This document shows positions 45,583-54,902 of a stretch of 64,000 bases of DNA, piece by piece. Location: assembly GCF_001642935.1 (NCBI RefSeq), contig NZ_CP016761.1:1674001-1738000 (forward strand), given 5' to 3'. The notes beneath the pieces are model-generated. The model was not told the origin of the DNA, made no database searches, and saw only the letters and a program-made list of their open reading frames with translations. How positions within the stretch are numbered: the stretch's first letter is position 1; each line of letters opens with the position of its first letter. Made by a program: the position numbers and the translations under genes. This DNA is from Fictibacillus arsenicus (GTDB lineage Bacteria > Bacillota > Bacilli > Bacillales > Fictibacillaceae).

Positions 45583-45929
45583 TTTCTTTCACCTGCTTTA
45601 AAGTTCAATAAACTTCACAAAATTGTAAAAAAATTTGCTAGTATTAAGGTCGGCCTGATAGTACAAATAATATAAGGTACTGTCAGTATTAGTCGAAGTA
45701 TACAAAGTACATGTTTTGTTTTATAATGTTAAAGGACATTTTCTTTACTTTCTTTGTATAATCTTATCCTATCATATGGGAAAATCAATCTACTTTACAT
45801 ATTGTGAACAGATAAAGACAATTTTTAACCGTTGATTTTACTTACAAGCCCATATAGAATGAATGAGGGCTTATCTTACACTTGAAGAAAGAATTGGAAC
45901 TGAATTTTTCCTTAGAAGGAGGTGTATCT
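45583..45929. promoter_or_regulatory. Divergent ctaA/ctaB regulatory region
   Basis: About 350 bp between the two start sites. TATAAT occurs at 45722-45727 and again near 45752. TATTGTGAAC near 45800 and, on the minus strand, TTTGTGAAG at 45613-45621 resemble the ResD-binding pattern TTTGTGAAT; in B. subtilis ResDE control ctaA. Exact promoters are not assigned. Confidence 0.4.
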
Positions 45930-46868
45930 GTGTTGAGCAAAACACCAACTGCATATGAAGCCGCTAACAAGGTTATGGAACCAGGACCTCTTTCAGAAGC
46001 AAATCCAACGGGTACTTGGAAAGACTTTTTAACCATCGCTAAACTTGGTATTGTAATGAGCAACCTGATTACAACTTTTGCAGGATTTTTCCTGGCTCTC
46101 AAGTATAACAGTTATTTGTTTACTGACAACATCCTTACATTAGTATTGTGTATACTAGGTGCTGCTCTAGTTATTGCCGGAGGATGCTGTTTAAATAACT
46201 ATATTGACAGAGATATCGATCAGCTTATGGAAAGAACAATTGAAAGACCAACTGCTACAGGCCGTATTTCTGCCAGTCAAGTCCTTTGGGTAGGAATTAT
46301 TCTATCTGCACTAGGAACAGTAATGCTTGCTATGACAACACCGACAGCAGCAGTAATTGGATTGATAGGACTCTTTGTATATGTTTTCGTTTATACATTG
46401 TGGCTAAAGCGCACTCATTCAATTAACACGGTTGTTGGAGGAATATCTGGAGCAGTGCCTCCGTTAATCGGCTGGGCTGCAGTAGATGCTAACCTTCATT
46501 GGGTAGCATGGATCTTATTCCTTATCATGTTCTTATGGCAGCCGCCGCACTTTCTGGCACTGGCTATGAAACGCTGTGAAGATTATCGAAAAGCAGGCAT
46601 ACCAATGCTTCCAGTTGTATCCGGTTTCGGAATTACTAAGCGTCAGATGATCTGGTATGTGGCTGCATTGCTTCCAGTATCACTTTACTTATTTGATTTT
46701 GGAATGTTGTATTTAATTCTAGCAGCTGTATTAGGTACAGGATGGCTGATCTTGGCTCTTTCAGGATTAAAAACGAAAGATGATATGAAATGGGCCCGTA
46801 TGATGTTTGTTTATTCATTGAATTACATGACAATCATGTTTGTTGCCATGATTCTAGTTAATATATAA
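45930..46868 (+). CDS. ctaB: Protoheme IX farnesyltransferase (haem O synthase)
   Basis: A 312-residue UbiA-type membrane prenyltransferase that adds a farnesyl chain to haem B, giving haem O. The first Asp motif is [15 protein letters not shown]; the second region is [27 protein letters not shown] lies between. Nine spans. GTG at 45930 is chosen, 7 nt after AAGGAGG (45916-45922); the longer TTG start at 45882 has no site. A hairpin separates it from ctaC. Confidence 0.94.
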   Translation: MLSKTPTAYEAANKVMEPGPLSEANPTGTWKDFLTIAKLGIVMSNLITTFAGFFLALKYNSYLFTDNILTLVLCILGAALVIAGGCCLNNYIDRDIDQLMERTIERPTATGRISASQVLWVGIILSALGTVMLAMTTPTAAVIGLIGLFVYVFVYTLWLKRTHSINTVVGGISGAVPPLIGWAAVDANLHWVAWILFLIMFLWQPPHFLALAMKRCEDYRKAGIPMLPVVSGFGITKRQMIWYVAALLPVSLYLFDFGMLYLILAAVLGTGWLILALSGLKTKDDMKWARMMFVYSLNYMTIMFVAMILVNI

Positions 46869-46885
46869 AAAGTATTGTTTACTCT

Positions 46886-46911
46886 GGAACAGCGTAATTT
46901 TGCGCTGTTCC
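46886..46911 (+). other. Hairpin between ctaB and ctaC
   Basis: GGAACAGCG (46886-46894) pairs exactly with CGCTGTTCC (46903-46911). No T-run follows, so processing, mRNA stabilisation or partial attenuation is more likely than full termination. Confidence 0.6.
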
Positions 46912-47039
46912 TGTAATTGCCTTTACATAAAAGGGCTTTCACAAGCTATTTAGCTATTTCCATTCAAATATAATTATTTGAATTGAATAGAAAGAAGATC
47001 AGTCAAGACAGACTACAACGAGAAAGTGGGGTATATGTA

Positions 47040-48062
47040 GTGATGAAAAAATGGCTACAAAAAGGACGTCTGGTTTCCTTATTTGCCATGTTGGCACTCT
47101 TATTGATGGGGTGCGGAGATCCGACTCTATCGGCGTTAATTCCGCAAGGTGAAGTTGCTGACAAACAGTTCCAGCTAATGCTGATTTCAATTAGTATTAT
47201 GATTCTGGTTCTAGTGGTAGTTTTCGTTCTTTATGCATTTGTATTATTAAAGTTTAGAAAGAAAAAAGGAGATACTTCAACACCTAAGCAAGTGGAAGGT
47301 AACCACATGCTTGAGTTGTTATGGACAGTGATCCCTATTCTTTTGCTAATCATTTTAGCGGTGCCAACTGTTATGAGAACGTTTGAATTTTCTGCAGATG
47401 CGAAACCAGCTTCAAAAAATGAATTGAGCATTAAAGTAACTGGACACCAATATTGGTGGGAATTTGAGTATCCAAAAGAAGAGTTAATTACTTCACAGGA
47501 ATTAGTACTTCCTGCAGATACAAAAGTTCACGTGGAACTATCTTCAGCTGATGTTATCCACTCATTCTGGATTCCGTCATTAGCTGGTAAAACAGATACA
47601 AACCCTGGGGATAAAAACAAGAACTATATGTGGTTTGATACTGGAAGCAAGACAGATGTTGTTTACAAAGGCAAGTGTGCCGAGCTTTGTGGTGCATCAC
47701 ATGCTTTAATGGATTTCAAAGTAAGAGTTGTTTCTAAAGAAGACTATAAGAACTGGGTTGCAAGCTATAAGGCTGCAGACGGTAAATCTTCTGCTAATGC
47801 TAATGGACAACAAGTCTTTGAAAAGAACTGCTTATCTTGCCACGCTGTTGGACAAGAAGGCGGTAACACAGGACCAAGCTTAACTGGTTTTGGTGATAAA
47901 GACCGTGTAGCAGGTATCTTAGAACATAACAAAGAAAATCTGAAAGCATGGATAAAAGATCCTCAAGAAGTGAAACCAGGCAACAACATGCCAAAAGTGA
48001 ATCTTTCTGATGAGGAAATTGATGCTGTTTCAGATTACTTGTTAGGTCTTAAATTGAAATAG
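47040..48062 (+). CDS. ctaC: Cytochrome caa3 oxidase subunit II
   Basis: A 340-residue lipoprotein of the caa3 oxidase. A signal with lipobox LLLMGC (Cys25) is followed by two spans, the CuA domain (HSFWIPSLAGK and CAELCGASHALMDF with the two Cys, His and Met ligands) and a fused cytochrome c domain (CLSCH haem motif, axial Met in NNMPKV). It takes electrons from membrane cytochrome c and passes them to subunit I. GTG 47040 or ATG 47043 are both possible after GTGGGG. Confidence 0.95.
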   Translation: MMKKWLQKGRLVSLFAMLALLLMGCGDPTLSALIPQGEVADKQFQLMLISISIMILVLVVVFVLYAFVLLKFRKKKGDTSTPKQVEGNHMLELLWTVIPILLLIILAVPTVMRTFEFSADAKPASKNELSIKVTGHQYWWEFEYPKEELITSQELVLPADTKVHVELSSADVIHSFWIPSLAGKTDTNPGDKNKNYMWFDTGSKTDVVYKGKCAELCGASHALMDFKVRVVSKEDYKNWVASYKAADGKSSANANGQQVFEKNCLSCHAVGQEGGNTGPSLTGFGDKDRVAGILEHNKENLKAWIKDPQEVKPGNNMPKVNLSDEEIDAVSDYLLGLKLK

Positions 48063-48092
48063 TCTTAAGCATTGAAAAAAGGAGGTTACACC

Positions 48093-49937
48093 GTGGCAAC
48101 TCACGAAAGTCACAAAAAGAGAAGTGGGCTAATGGATTGGCTCACTACCGTTGACCATAAAAAAATCGGTATTTTGTATCTTTTGGCTGGCGGGTTCTTC
48201 TTCTTAATCGGAGGACTTGAAGCCATCTTAATGCGTATTCAGTTAATGGAACCAGACAGCAAAATCTTCACTGGTGAACTTTACAATCAATTATTAACGA
48301 TGCACGGAACAACGATGATCTTCTTGGCAGCGATGCCGATTATCTTTGGTTTTATGAACGCGATCCTTCCACTGCAGATCGGAGCGCGTGACGTAGCATT
48401 CCCATTTGTGAATGCAGTAGGTTTTTGGTTATTTTTCTTTGGCGGTCTATTGCTGAACCTGAGCTGGTTCTTAGGCGGAGCACCTGAAGCTGGATGGACA
48501 GCTTACGCACCATTGTCAACTGTTGCGGAAGATACTGGAGTGGATTTCTACGTACTGGGTCTTCAGATTGCAGGGGCAGGGACACTTGCTGGGGGTATTA
48601 ACTTCCTGGTAACTGTTATTAATATGCGGGCACCTGGTATGACATTTATGCGTATGCCGTTGTTTACATGGGCTTCATTCGTAACCTCTGGACTTATTTT
48701 GTTCGCATTCCCTGCTTTGACAGTAGGTATTTTCCTACTCATGTTTGAACGTGTTTTTGAGGCTAATTTCTTTAATGCGGACATGGGCGGAAACGTATTA
48801 ATCTGGGAGCATATTTTCTGGATATTTGGACACCCAGAAGTATATATTTTGATCTTACCTGCATTTGGTATTATCTCTGAAATCGTATCTACATTCTCTA
48901 GCAAGCGTTTGTTTGGTTACAGTGCAATGGTATTTGCGACAGTACTTATCGGTTTCTTAGGATTTATGGTATGGGTCCACCACATGTTTACTGTTGGTCT
49001 TGGACCGGTTGCGAACTCAATCTTTGCAGTAGCAACAATGGCAATTGCGATTCCTACAGGTGTTAAGATCTTCAACTGGATCTTCACAATGTGGGGGGGA
49101 CAAATCCGTTTTACAACAGCCATGCTGTTCGCAGTTGGTTTTATTCCTACGTTCGTTATGGGTGGAGTTACAGGGGTTATGCTGTCTGTTCCCGCAGCAG
49201 ACTATCAGTACCATGACAGTTATTTCGTAGTAGCTCACTTCCATTATGTTATCGTTGGAGGTTTGATTTTAGGATTGTTCGCCGGGTTATACTACTGGTA
49301 TCCAAGAATGTTTAACCGTGTACTGAATGAAACTCTTGGAAAATGGAACTTCTGGTTGTTCTTTATCGGATTCCACCTAACGTTCTTTCCACAGCACTGG
49401 TTAGGATTGATGGGTATGCCTAGACGTGTATATACATATATGTCTGGTCAGGACCTAGATGGAGCAAACTTCGTTAGTACGATCGGTGCTATTCTTATGG
49501 GTGCCGGAACAATTGTACTTTTAATTAATATCGTTATTTCTGCTTCATCTAAATATGCAACAACTAAAGATCCTTGGGATGGGCGTACTCTTGAATGGGC
49601 AATGCCAGTTCCAACACCTGAATACAACTTTGCACAAACGCCGCTTGTACGCGGTCTAGATGCACTGTATGTAGAAAAAACAGCTGGTAATGGAGAAATG
49701 ACACCAGCAGAACCTGTAGGGGAAATTCACATGCCAAATGGCTCGATTCTTCCGTTTATTATGTCATTAGGTTTGTTTATTTCGGGTTTTGGATTTATTT
49801 ATGCGAATTGGATTGTTGCCGGGGCTGGTTTAGGAGTAGTATTAATCACAATGTTCCTTCGCTCTGTTATAGACGACCACGGATATCATATCCATAAAGA
49901 AGAAGTAGAAGCAGACATTAAAGGGGGTAGAGCTTAA
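48093..49937 (+). CDS. ctaD: Cytochrome caa3 oxidase subunit I
   Basis: A 614-residue haem-copper oxidase core with 12 to 14 spans. It has TMHGTTMIFLAAMP with a haem a ligand, WIFGHPEVYILILPAFG with the CuB His and cross-linked Tyr of the D/K-channel type A family, MVWVHHMF with two CuB His ligands and VVAHFHYVIVGG with haem ligands. The GTG at 48093 follows AAGGAGG by 6-7 nt. ctaE overlaps its stop by one base. Confidence 0.96.
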   Translation: MATHESHKKRSGLMDWLTTVDHKKIGILYLLAGGFFFLIGGLEAILMRIQLMEPDSKIFTGELYNQLLTMHGTTMIFLAAMPIIFGFMNAILPLQIGARDVAFPFVNAVGFWLFFFGGLLLNLSWFLGGAPEAGWTAYAPLSTVAEDTGVDFYVLGLQIAGAGTLAGGINFLVTVINMRAPGMTFMRMPLFTWASFVTSGLILFAFPALTVGIFLLMFERVFEANFFNADMGGNVLIWEHIFWIFGHPEVYILILPAFGIISEIVSTFSSKRLFGYSAMVFATVLIGFLGFMVWVHHMFTVGLGPVANSIFAVATMAIAIPTGVKIFNWIFTMWGGQIRFTTAMLFAVGFIPTFVMGGVTGVMLSVPAADYQYHDSYFVVAHFHYVIVGGLILGLFAGLYYWYPRMFNRVLNETLGKWNFWLFFIGFHLTFFPQHWLGLMGMPRRVYTYMSGQDLDGANFVSTIGAILMGAGTIVLLINIVISASSKYATTKDPWDGRTLEWAMPVPTPEYNFAQTPLVRGLDALYVEKTAGNGEMTPAEPVGEIHMPNGSILPFIMSLGLFISGFGFIYANWIVAGAGLGVVLITMFLRSVIDDHGYHIHKEEVEADIKGGRA

Positions 49938-50557
49938 TGAATGCTGGAGAACGTTTAACAGATGATAATTTTCCTGCTCACCCTGAAAAAGCTACTCTTG
50001 AGGGTAAAAATAAATTTTTAGGGTTCTGGCTTTTCCTAGGTGGTGAGACTGTTCTATTTGCTACTCTTTTTGGAACGTATCTTGGTCTTAGAAATATGCA
50101 TTTAGATGGTCCGTCTGGTGAAGAATTATTTTCACTGCCATTAGTATTTCTTGCAACCATGCTGCTTTTAACAAGCTCACTTACGAGTGTATATGCAGTT
50201 CTTTCATTAAAACAAAACAAAGTACGTTCTTTGCAAGGATGGTTTATCGTAACATTACTATTAGGACTTGGATTCTTGGGCCTTGAAATTTACGAGTTCA
50301 TCCACTATGTTCACGAAGGACATACATTTACCAGCTCCGCATTTGGTTCTGCTTTCTATACACTAGTTGGGTTCCACGGAGGTCACGTACTATTCGGGAT
50401 CTTATGGATTTCTACATTATTAGCTAGAAACTGGAACAGAGGCATCACATTAGCTAACGCACCTAAGTATTATTTGTTTGCACTATACTGGCACTTTGTC
50501 GATGTTGTATGGGTATTCATTTTTACAGTTGTTTATCTAATGGGAAAGGTGGGGTAA
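49937..50557 (+). CDS. ctaE: Cytochrome caa3 oxidase subunit III
   Basis: A 206-residue membrane subunit with five spans. Signatures include KNKFLGFWLFLGGETVLFAT, SAFYTLVGFHGGHVLFGILW and the final YWHFVDVVWVFIFTVVYL. The start ATG overlaps the ctaD stop (TAATG), so the two are translationally coupled; GGGGG in the end of ctaD is the ribosome-binding site. Confidence 0.96.
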   Translation: MNAGERLTDDNFPAHPEKATLEGKNKFLGFWLFLGGETVLFATLFGTYLGLRNMHLDGPSGEELFSLPLVFLATMLLLTSSLTSVYAVLSLKQNKVRSLQGWFIVTLLLGLGFLGLEIYEFIHYVHEGHTFTSSAFGSAFYTLVGFHGGHVLFGILWISTLLARNWNRGITLANAPKYYLFALYWHFVDVVWVFIFTVVYLMGKVG

Positions 50558-50560
50558 GCA

Positions 50561-50905
50561 ATGGCTGATCACCATAAAACTACTGAACCAACCGTACATC
50601 GTCATGAGGAGATTCAGCGTAAACTTGCCTTAAAAGAGGAACGAAAGCACCATAACGTTTCCTTTGTTATGATGATTCTTCTTACGATCGTTGCGTTTTT
50701 CGCGATTTGGAGTGACAAGATCAGTGATTCATTCGCTGTCATCTTTATCCTTACTTTGGCTGTTGTGCAAGTGTTCTTCCAGCTGTATATCTGGATGCAC
50801 TTAAGCCACAAAGGCCATGACTTCCCAATTTGGGGAATGGCAAGCGGTGTTTTAGTTGCAGCTATTACAGTAGCTTCCTTAATGGGAATGATCTGGACAT
50901 CGTAA
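50561..50905 (+). CDS. ctaF: Cytochrome caa3 oxidase subunit IV
   Basis: A 114-residue subunit with three spans (MMILLTIVAFFAIW, FAVIFILTLAVVQVFFQLYIWMHL in two stretches, and VLVAAITVASLMGMIW). The His-rich N-terminus and the FQLYIWMHLSHKGHDFP loop fit the COX4 pro family. It starts 3 nt after ctaE and ends the structural operon at a terminator. Confidence 0.93.
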   Translation: MADHHKTTEPTVHRHEEIQRKLALKEERKHHNVSFVMMILLTIVAFFAIWSDKISDSFAVIFILTLAVVQVFFQLYIWMHLSHKGHDFPIWGMASGVLVAAITVASLMGMIWTS

Positions 50906-50913
50906 TAATGTGA

Positions 50914-50943
50914 AGGGCTGCATCTCATGCAGCCCTTTTTTAT
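50914..50943 (+). terminator. Terminator of ctaCDEF
   Basis: AGGGCTGCA pairs with TGCAGCCCT around TCTCA, followed by T6. Confidence 0.95.
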
Positions 50944-51041
50944 ATGTTACAAAATTAAGAATTGTCTCAGTTTTGCCATTACAAGACTTCCAAAGACTGT
51001 TATAGTAGAAACGGGTACTATCGATAAAGGAGATGACAAAA

Positions 51042-51911
51042 TTGCATCATAATCATCATATGCCTACGAGTTTAAGTGAGTTTAGCTGGAGTGAGCTTTA
51101 TCCGCCATCTGTATATATCATTTCAATCCTGCTTGCCATACTTTATTTCCGATGGATCATAAAAGGAAAAGACGGAAGTAATATCGCGACTAAGTGGAAT
51201 ATAGCTGCAATGATATCATCTATTGTTCTCTATATAGCTATAAAAGGAACGCCTATTCAGATATTAGGGCACCATTATCTCTTTAGTGTTCATATGGCAC
51301 AAATGGCTGTATTATACCTGATGATAGCACCTTTGGTCATATTGGCTGTTCCAGAACAAAAATGGAAAAACTGGCTAGATAGAAGCCCTTTGATTTTAAG
51401 TGTTTTTAAAGCACTCACAAAACCTTTAATAGCATTGTTAGTATTTAATACTCTTTTTTCTTTTTATCATATACCGATAGTATTTGATGCTGCTGTATCA
51501 AATGTATTCCTGCATTATACTTATCACTTTGTTCTTATCGTGACTGCTTTCACGATGTGGTGGCCGGTTCTTTGTCCTGTAAAGGAGCTTGATACGCTTT
51601 CGGATATAAAGAAGGTAGGATATGTTTTTGCGAATGGAGTTTTGATGACACCAGCCTGTGCATTGATCATGTTTGCTGATTATCAGCTATATGAAGCTTA
51701 TAGGAATGTTCCGCAGCTGTATGCTGCAATGACTCCATCCGAGGATCAGCACGTTGGCGGTGTTACCATGAAGATTTTCCAAGAAGTCATTTATGCATTT
51801 GTATTAGGCTTAATATTCTTCAGATGGGTGAAAAAAGAACGAGCCCGTGATAAAGCCGATTTAGAAATGATAAAAAGTCAAAATAACAGACTTAATCCCG
51901 AGATGAAATAA
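51042..51911 (+). CDS. ctaG: Cytochrome oxidase assembly factor CtaG
   Basis: A 289-residue membrane protein of the bacterial CtaG family (seven spans) needed for caa3 oxidase activity, probably in copper delivery to CuB. The His-rich N-terminus (HHNHHM), the GHHYLFSVHMAQMAVLYLM span and the HYTYHFVLIVTAFTMWWPV span supply candidate Cu ligands. TTG 51042 is preferred, about 9 nt after AAAGGAG; ATG 51033 is too close. It has a separate transcription start downstream of the ctaF terminator. Confidence 0.92.
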   Translation: MHHNHHMPTSLSEFSWSELYPPSVYIISILLAILYFRWIIKGKDGSNIATKWNIAAMISSIVLYIAIKGTPIQILGHHYLFSVHMAQMAVLYLMIAPLVILAVPEQKWKNWLDRSPLILSVFKALTKPLIALLVFNTLFSFYHIPIVFDAAVSNVFLHYTYHFVLIVTAFTMWWPVLCPVKELDTLSDIKKVGYVFANGVLMTPACALIMFADYQLYEAYRNVPQLYAAMTPSEDQHVGGVTMKIFQEVIYAFVLGLIFFRWVKKERARDKADLEMIKSQNNRLNPEMK

Positions 51912-51938
51912 CCAGCCTATGTTCTGGTTATTTTTTTG
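51909..51938 (+). terminator. Terminator of ctaG
   Basis: AACCAG pairs with CTGGTT, followed by ATTTTTTT; it begins at the stop codon. Confidence 0.85.
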
Positions 51939-52008
51939 TCAAAAAAAATGGACGGCATGCTTTATGTAGAATGATATATAGAAGCCAATTGTGAAGGAGA
52001 AGAAAATT

Positions 52009-52731
52009 ATGAGAATCAGCGCAAGACAGGCAGCAAGCAAATTTATAGAATCTTATTTTCCAAACTGTGAAATAGCATATTTGGCTGGCAGTGTCGTCAG
52101 AGGAGAAGAAACGGAAAGTTCCGATCTGGATATCATTATTATCGACAGCACTGTTGGAGAATCGTATCGCCAATCTTTGACTGAATTCGGTTGGCCAATA
52201 GAAGTATTCGTCCATAATATGTTTACTTACAAAAACTTTTTCAAAGAAAATATTGATAGAGCAAGACCGTCTCTTCCGCAAATGTGTGCAGAAGGCATCA
52301 TTCTTCGTGATACCGGACATGCTTCCCGTATAAAAAATGAAGCACTTCAACTTTTAAAGGCAGGACCTACACCATGGAGATCTAATGAAATTGAGAAAGC
52401 GAGATATCATATAACAGACCTTTTAAATGATTTAGAAGGATCAATCAATGAGATTGAGGATTTGTTTATTGTGTCAAAGCTAGCCGACTTAACGCATGAA
52501 TTTGTGCTTAGAGTCAACGGTCATTGGATTGGAGAAGGTAAGTGGATCATTAGGGCATTAAAGGAGTTCAATGAATCATTTGCAGATGATTTTGCTGAGG
52601 TGTTTAACCTTTACTATAGCAGCCGTGAAAAAGCAGGTGTGATTCATTTTGTTGATGAAACTATCGCTCCATACGGAGGCAGGCTTTTTGAAGGTTATTC
52701 TTCACAAGCACCTGAAAGTGCAGCTGAATAG
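52009..52731 (+). CDS. Nucleotidyltransferase-domain protein
   Basis: A 240-residue protein. Residues about 20-75 form a minimal Pol-beta-like nucleotidyltransferase domain with LAGSVVRGEETESSDLDIII (GSxxRG and DxD metal motif) and the third acidic position in WPIEVFVHN. A helical C-terminal domain (KARYHITDLLNDLEGSINEI, LRVNGHWIGEGKWIIR) resembles HEPN/kanamycin-nucleotidyltransferase-type partners. The ATG at 52009 follows GAAGGAG. It stands between ctaG and a YugN-like gene where B. subtilis has no such gene, so it may be an acquired function; its target is unknown. Confidence 0.75.
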   Translation: MRISARQAASKFIESYFPNCEIAYLAGSVVRGEETESSDLDIIIIDSTVGESYRQSLTEFGWPIEVFVHNMFTYKNFFKENIDRARPSLPQMCAEGIILRDTGHASRIKNEALQLLKAGPTPWRSNEIEKARYHITDLLNDLEGSINEIEDLFIVSKLADLTHEFVLRVNGHWIGEGKWIIRALKEFNESFADDFAEVFNLYYSSREKAGVIHFVDETIAPYGGRLFEGYSSQAPESAAE

Positions 52732-52734
52732 AAA

Positions 52735-52775
52735 AAAAATCCCTCATGATCATGATCTGAGGGATTTTTTTTATT
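52735..52775. terminator. Bidirectional terminator
   Basis: AAATCCCTCA pairs with TGAGGGATTT, with A-run before and T-run after; between the nucleotidyltransferase gene and the convergent YugN-like gene. Confidence 0.95.
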
Positions 52776-53126
52776 TTATACATGGAGTTCATTATGAAGT
52801 GCTTCAATCAACTTGTTGCATTGGTTAACGACATGTTTTGGAAACTCTTCATCATATTCGACACCGTGCGGATAATAATGCTTGCCTAAATATGGAGTGC
52901 CAAGTTCAATCTTAGCATGCGGTGTTTCAGTTTCTCCCTCAATCACGTGGCAAGGAAAACGGAAATAATAAACATCGCCGTTTGTCATGTCTTCAAATTT
53001 GTAATCGTATGTAATACGGTCATAGTCCCATTGCCCTGCGCGGATCATTCCGTGGCTGTCCATGACATGTTCTAAAAGTGAGAATTCAATTACCTTCCCG
53101 TTTAAGCCGCTTTCTTCAAATTTCAT
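52776..53126 (-). CDS. YugN-like family protein
   Basis: A 116-residue cytoplasmic protein with the pattern of the YugN family: MIRAGQWDYDRITYDYKFED followed by YYFRFPCHVIEGE and LGTPYLGKHYYPHGVEYD. Function unknown. TAGGAGGTT precedes the ATG. It sits near the ylbA position of B. subtilis, but I cannot state orthology. Confidence 0.7.
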   Translation of the reverse strand: MKFEESGLNGKVIEFSLLEHVMDSHGMIRAGQWDYDRITYDYKFEDMTNGDVYYFRFPCHVIEGETETPHAKIELGTPYLGKHYYPHGVEYDEEFPKHVVNQCNKLIEALHNELHV

Positions 53127-53286
53127 TGTGAAACCTCCTAGGAAAATTCAATAAAAAATAACAATCACTTCTTAATGATATTATGAAAGCGCTAAAGATG
53201 CAATCATTGTCAAAAACATGCATATTTGTTCTTTTAACGCAAAAGATAAAAGGTATCAAAATGAATATTTAAGGAGGTATTTTTTT

Positions 53287-53715
53287 ATGAAAAAGATAAG
53301 TGATATTATGACGAGAGATGTAGACTTTGTAACGCCATTGGATAATGTCTACGAAGTAGCTGTAAAAATGAAACAAGATAATGTAGGTGTTATACCAGTT
53401 TGTGAAAACGAACAGATAATAGGGGTAATTACAGACCGCGATATCGTAGTAAGAGGCGTAGCAGAGAAACGCCCGGGCTCTACTCAAGTTTCTGATATCA
53501 TGAGTGAAGATTTGTATACGGGAACACCTGAAATGACCGTGAAGGAAGCTGCTGAACTTATGGCTGATAAACAAATCAGAAGACTTCCGATTGTTGAGAA
53601 CAATAAAATAGTAGGAATTATTTCCTTAGGTGATATTTCTCTTAATAAAGAAAGTGATAATGCGGCAGGACATACTTTAAGTGAAGTTTCAGAACAGAGA
53701 GATCAATTGCAATAA
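53287..53715 (+). CDS. ylbB: CBS-domain protein YlbB
   Basis: A 142-residue protein made of two CBS repeats (ISDIMTRDVDFVTPLDNVYE to IGVITDRDIVVRGVA, and VSDIMSEDLYTGTPEMTVKE to VGIISLGDIS), expected to bind adenine nucleotides. The ATG at 53287 follows AAGGAGG by 9 nt; an upstream in-frame ATG has no such site. Position and architecture match YlbB. Function unknown. Confidence 0.88.
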   Translation: MKKISDIMTRDVDFVTPLDNVYEVAVKMKQDNVGVIPVCENEQIIGVITDRDIVVRGVAEKRPGSTQVSDIMSEDLYTGTPEMTVKEAAELMADKQIRRLPIVENNKIVGIISLGDISLNKESDNAAGHTLSEVSEQRDQLQ

Positions 53716-53723
53716 GTACTTAA

Positions 53724-53759
53724 ACAGTATCATCATTTATTGATGATGCTGTTTTTTTA
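53724..53759 (+). terminator. Terminator of ylbB
   Basis: CAGTATCATCA pairs with TGATGATGCTG (one G-T pair) around TTTAT, followed by T7. Confidence 0.9.
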
Positions 53760-53823
53760 TTAACCCTGTAAATCGCACTATATGCTAAACTATAAGAAGA
53801 TGAAAGACACAGGGGGAACCATT

Positions 53824-54855
53824 ATGCGTGGATTGGTTACTTTTTTTCTATCTGTAGTGATCTTGATTGGTTTGTTTTTTTATGACGTACTGCCAGAATT
53901 TTCATTGGAAAAAGAACCATCTGAAACAAAATTAAAGTACATAGAAGAACCATTAAAAATTCCAGAAGGCGCTTTATCTTATTGGCTGGGCAAAGATATA
54001 GATACTTTTAAAAAGCAGTGGGGAGAACCCGAGAGAATTGATCCATCAGCTTATGATTATGAATGGCTGATTTATGGCAGCAGAAGTCCTAAAGGATACA
54101 TGCAGGCTGGTGTTCAAAATGGTAAAGTCGTTACCATTTTTGCGATTGGTTCTGAGTTGAATACGAAACCTTTTACCATTGGTGATTCATCAAACAGCAT
54201 CATTAAGCAATATCCGATTGAAAGTGATGTTACCATTAACGATGGTGAGAATTTTTTCAGATTTGAACTTTCTGAACAAGAAGTAATGCTTAGACCGCTA
54301 ATTAATGTTGGTAAAGATAAATGGGTACAATTGTACTTTGATAAATTTACAAATAAATTATCAAGTGTTAGATACACCACATCGAATATTTTATTAAAAC
54401 AGAGACCTTATTCTATTGTTTACAGGGGAGACCTTCCGGAAACTGATGAAATATCGGAAGAACAACAAATTAACATTGATCAATCAGAGGAACAGCAAAT
54501 TTTTGAACTGACGAATATTATCAGATTGAAATACAGTAAGAACCCGCTGCTATGGGATGAGAGTACATCAGATGTTTCCTTCTTACATTCTAAGGACATG
54601 CTCGAACAGCAATATTTTTCACATGAGAGCAAAGACGGAAGAACACTTTCAGACCGGCTGCAGGAAGGAAATGTAGAATTTATGCAAGCGGGTGAAAACA
54701 TTGCTGCAAACTACACTGATGGAATCGCAGCAGTTGAGGGCTGGATGAACAGTGAAGGACATCGAAATACAATGCTAAACGATGAATATACCCATTTAGG
54801 GGTAGGTGCTTATAAGAAGTACTATACACAAAACTTTCTTATTCCTGCTGAATGA
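53824..54855 (+). CDS. ylbC: YlbC, membrane-anchored CAP-domain protein
   Basis: A 343-residue protein. Residues 2-22 form an N-terminal membrane anchor (LVTFFLSVVILIGLFFYDVL). The middle part (about 60-190, WLGKDIDTFKKQWGEPERID onward) is a CAP-associated N-domain. The C-terminal 125 residues are a CAP/SCP domain with HSKDMLEQQYFSHESKDGRT, AGENIAANY and NSEGHRNTMLNDEYTHLGVG. The domain faces outside the membrane; its substrate is unknown. ATG 53824 follows AGGGGG. Confidence 0.88.
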   Translation: MRGLVTFFLSVVILIGLFFYDVLPEFSLEKEPSETKLKYIEEPLKIPEGALSYWLGKDIDTFKKQWGEPERIDPSAYDYEWLIYGSRSPKGYMQAGVQNGKVVTIFAIGSELNTKPFTIGDSSNSIIKQYPIESDVTINDGENFFRFELSEQEVMLRPLINVGKDKWVQLYFDKFTNKLSSVRYTTSNILLKQRPYSIVYRGDLPETDEISEEQQINIDQSEEQQIFELTNIIRLKYSKNPLLWDESTSDVSFLHSKDMLEQQYFSHESKDGRTLSDRLQEGNVEFMQAGENIAANYTDGIAAVEGWMNSEGHRNTMLNDEYTHLGVGAYKKYYTQNFLIPAE

Positions 54856-54857
54856 AG

Positions 54858-54893
54858 TAAAGAGCTGACTTGATAAGTCAGCTCTTCTTTATT
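54858..54893 (+). terminator. Terminator of ylbC
   Basis: AAGAGCTGACTT pairs with AAGTCAGCTCTT around GATA; T-rich end on both strands. Confidence 0.9.
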
Positions 54894-54902
54894 TACCAGC
54901 TT

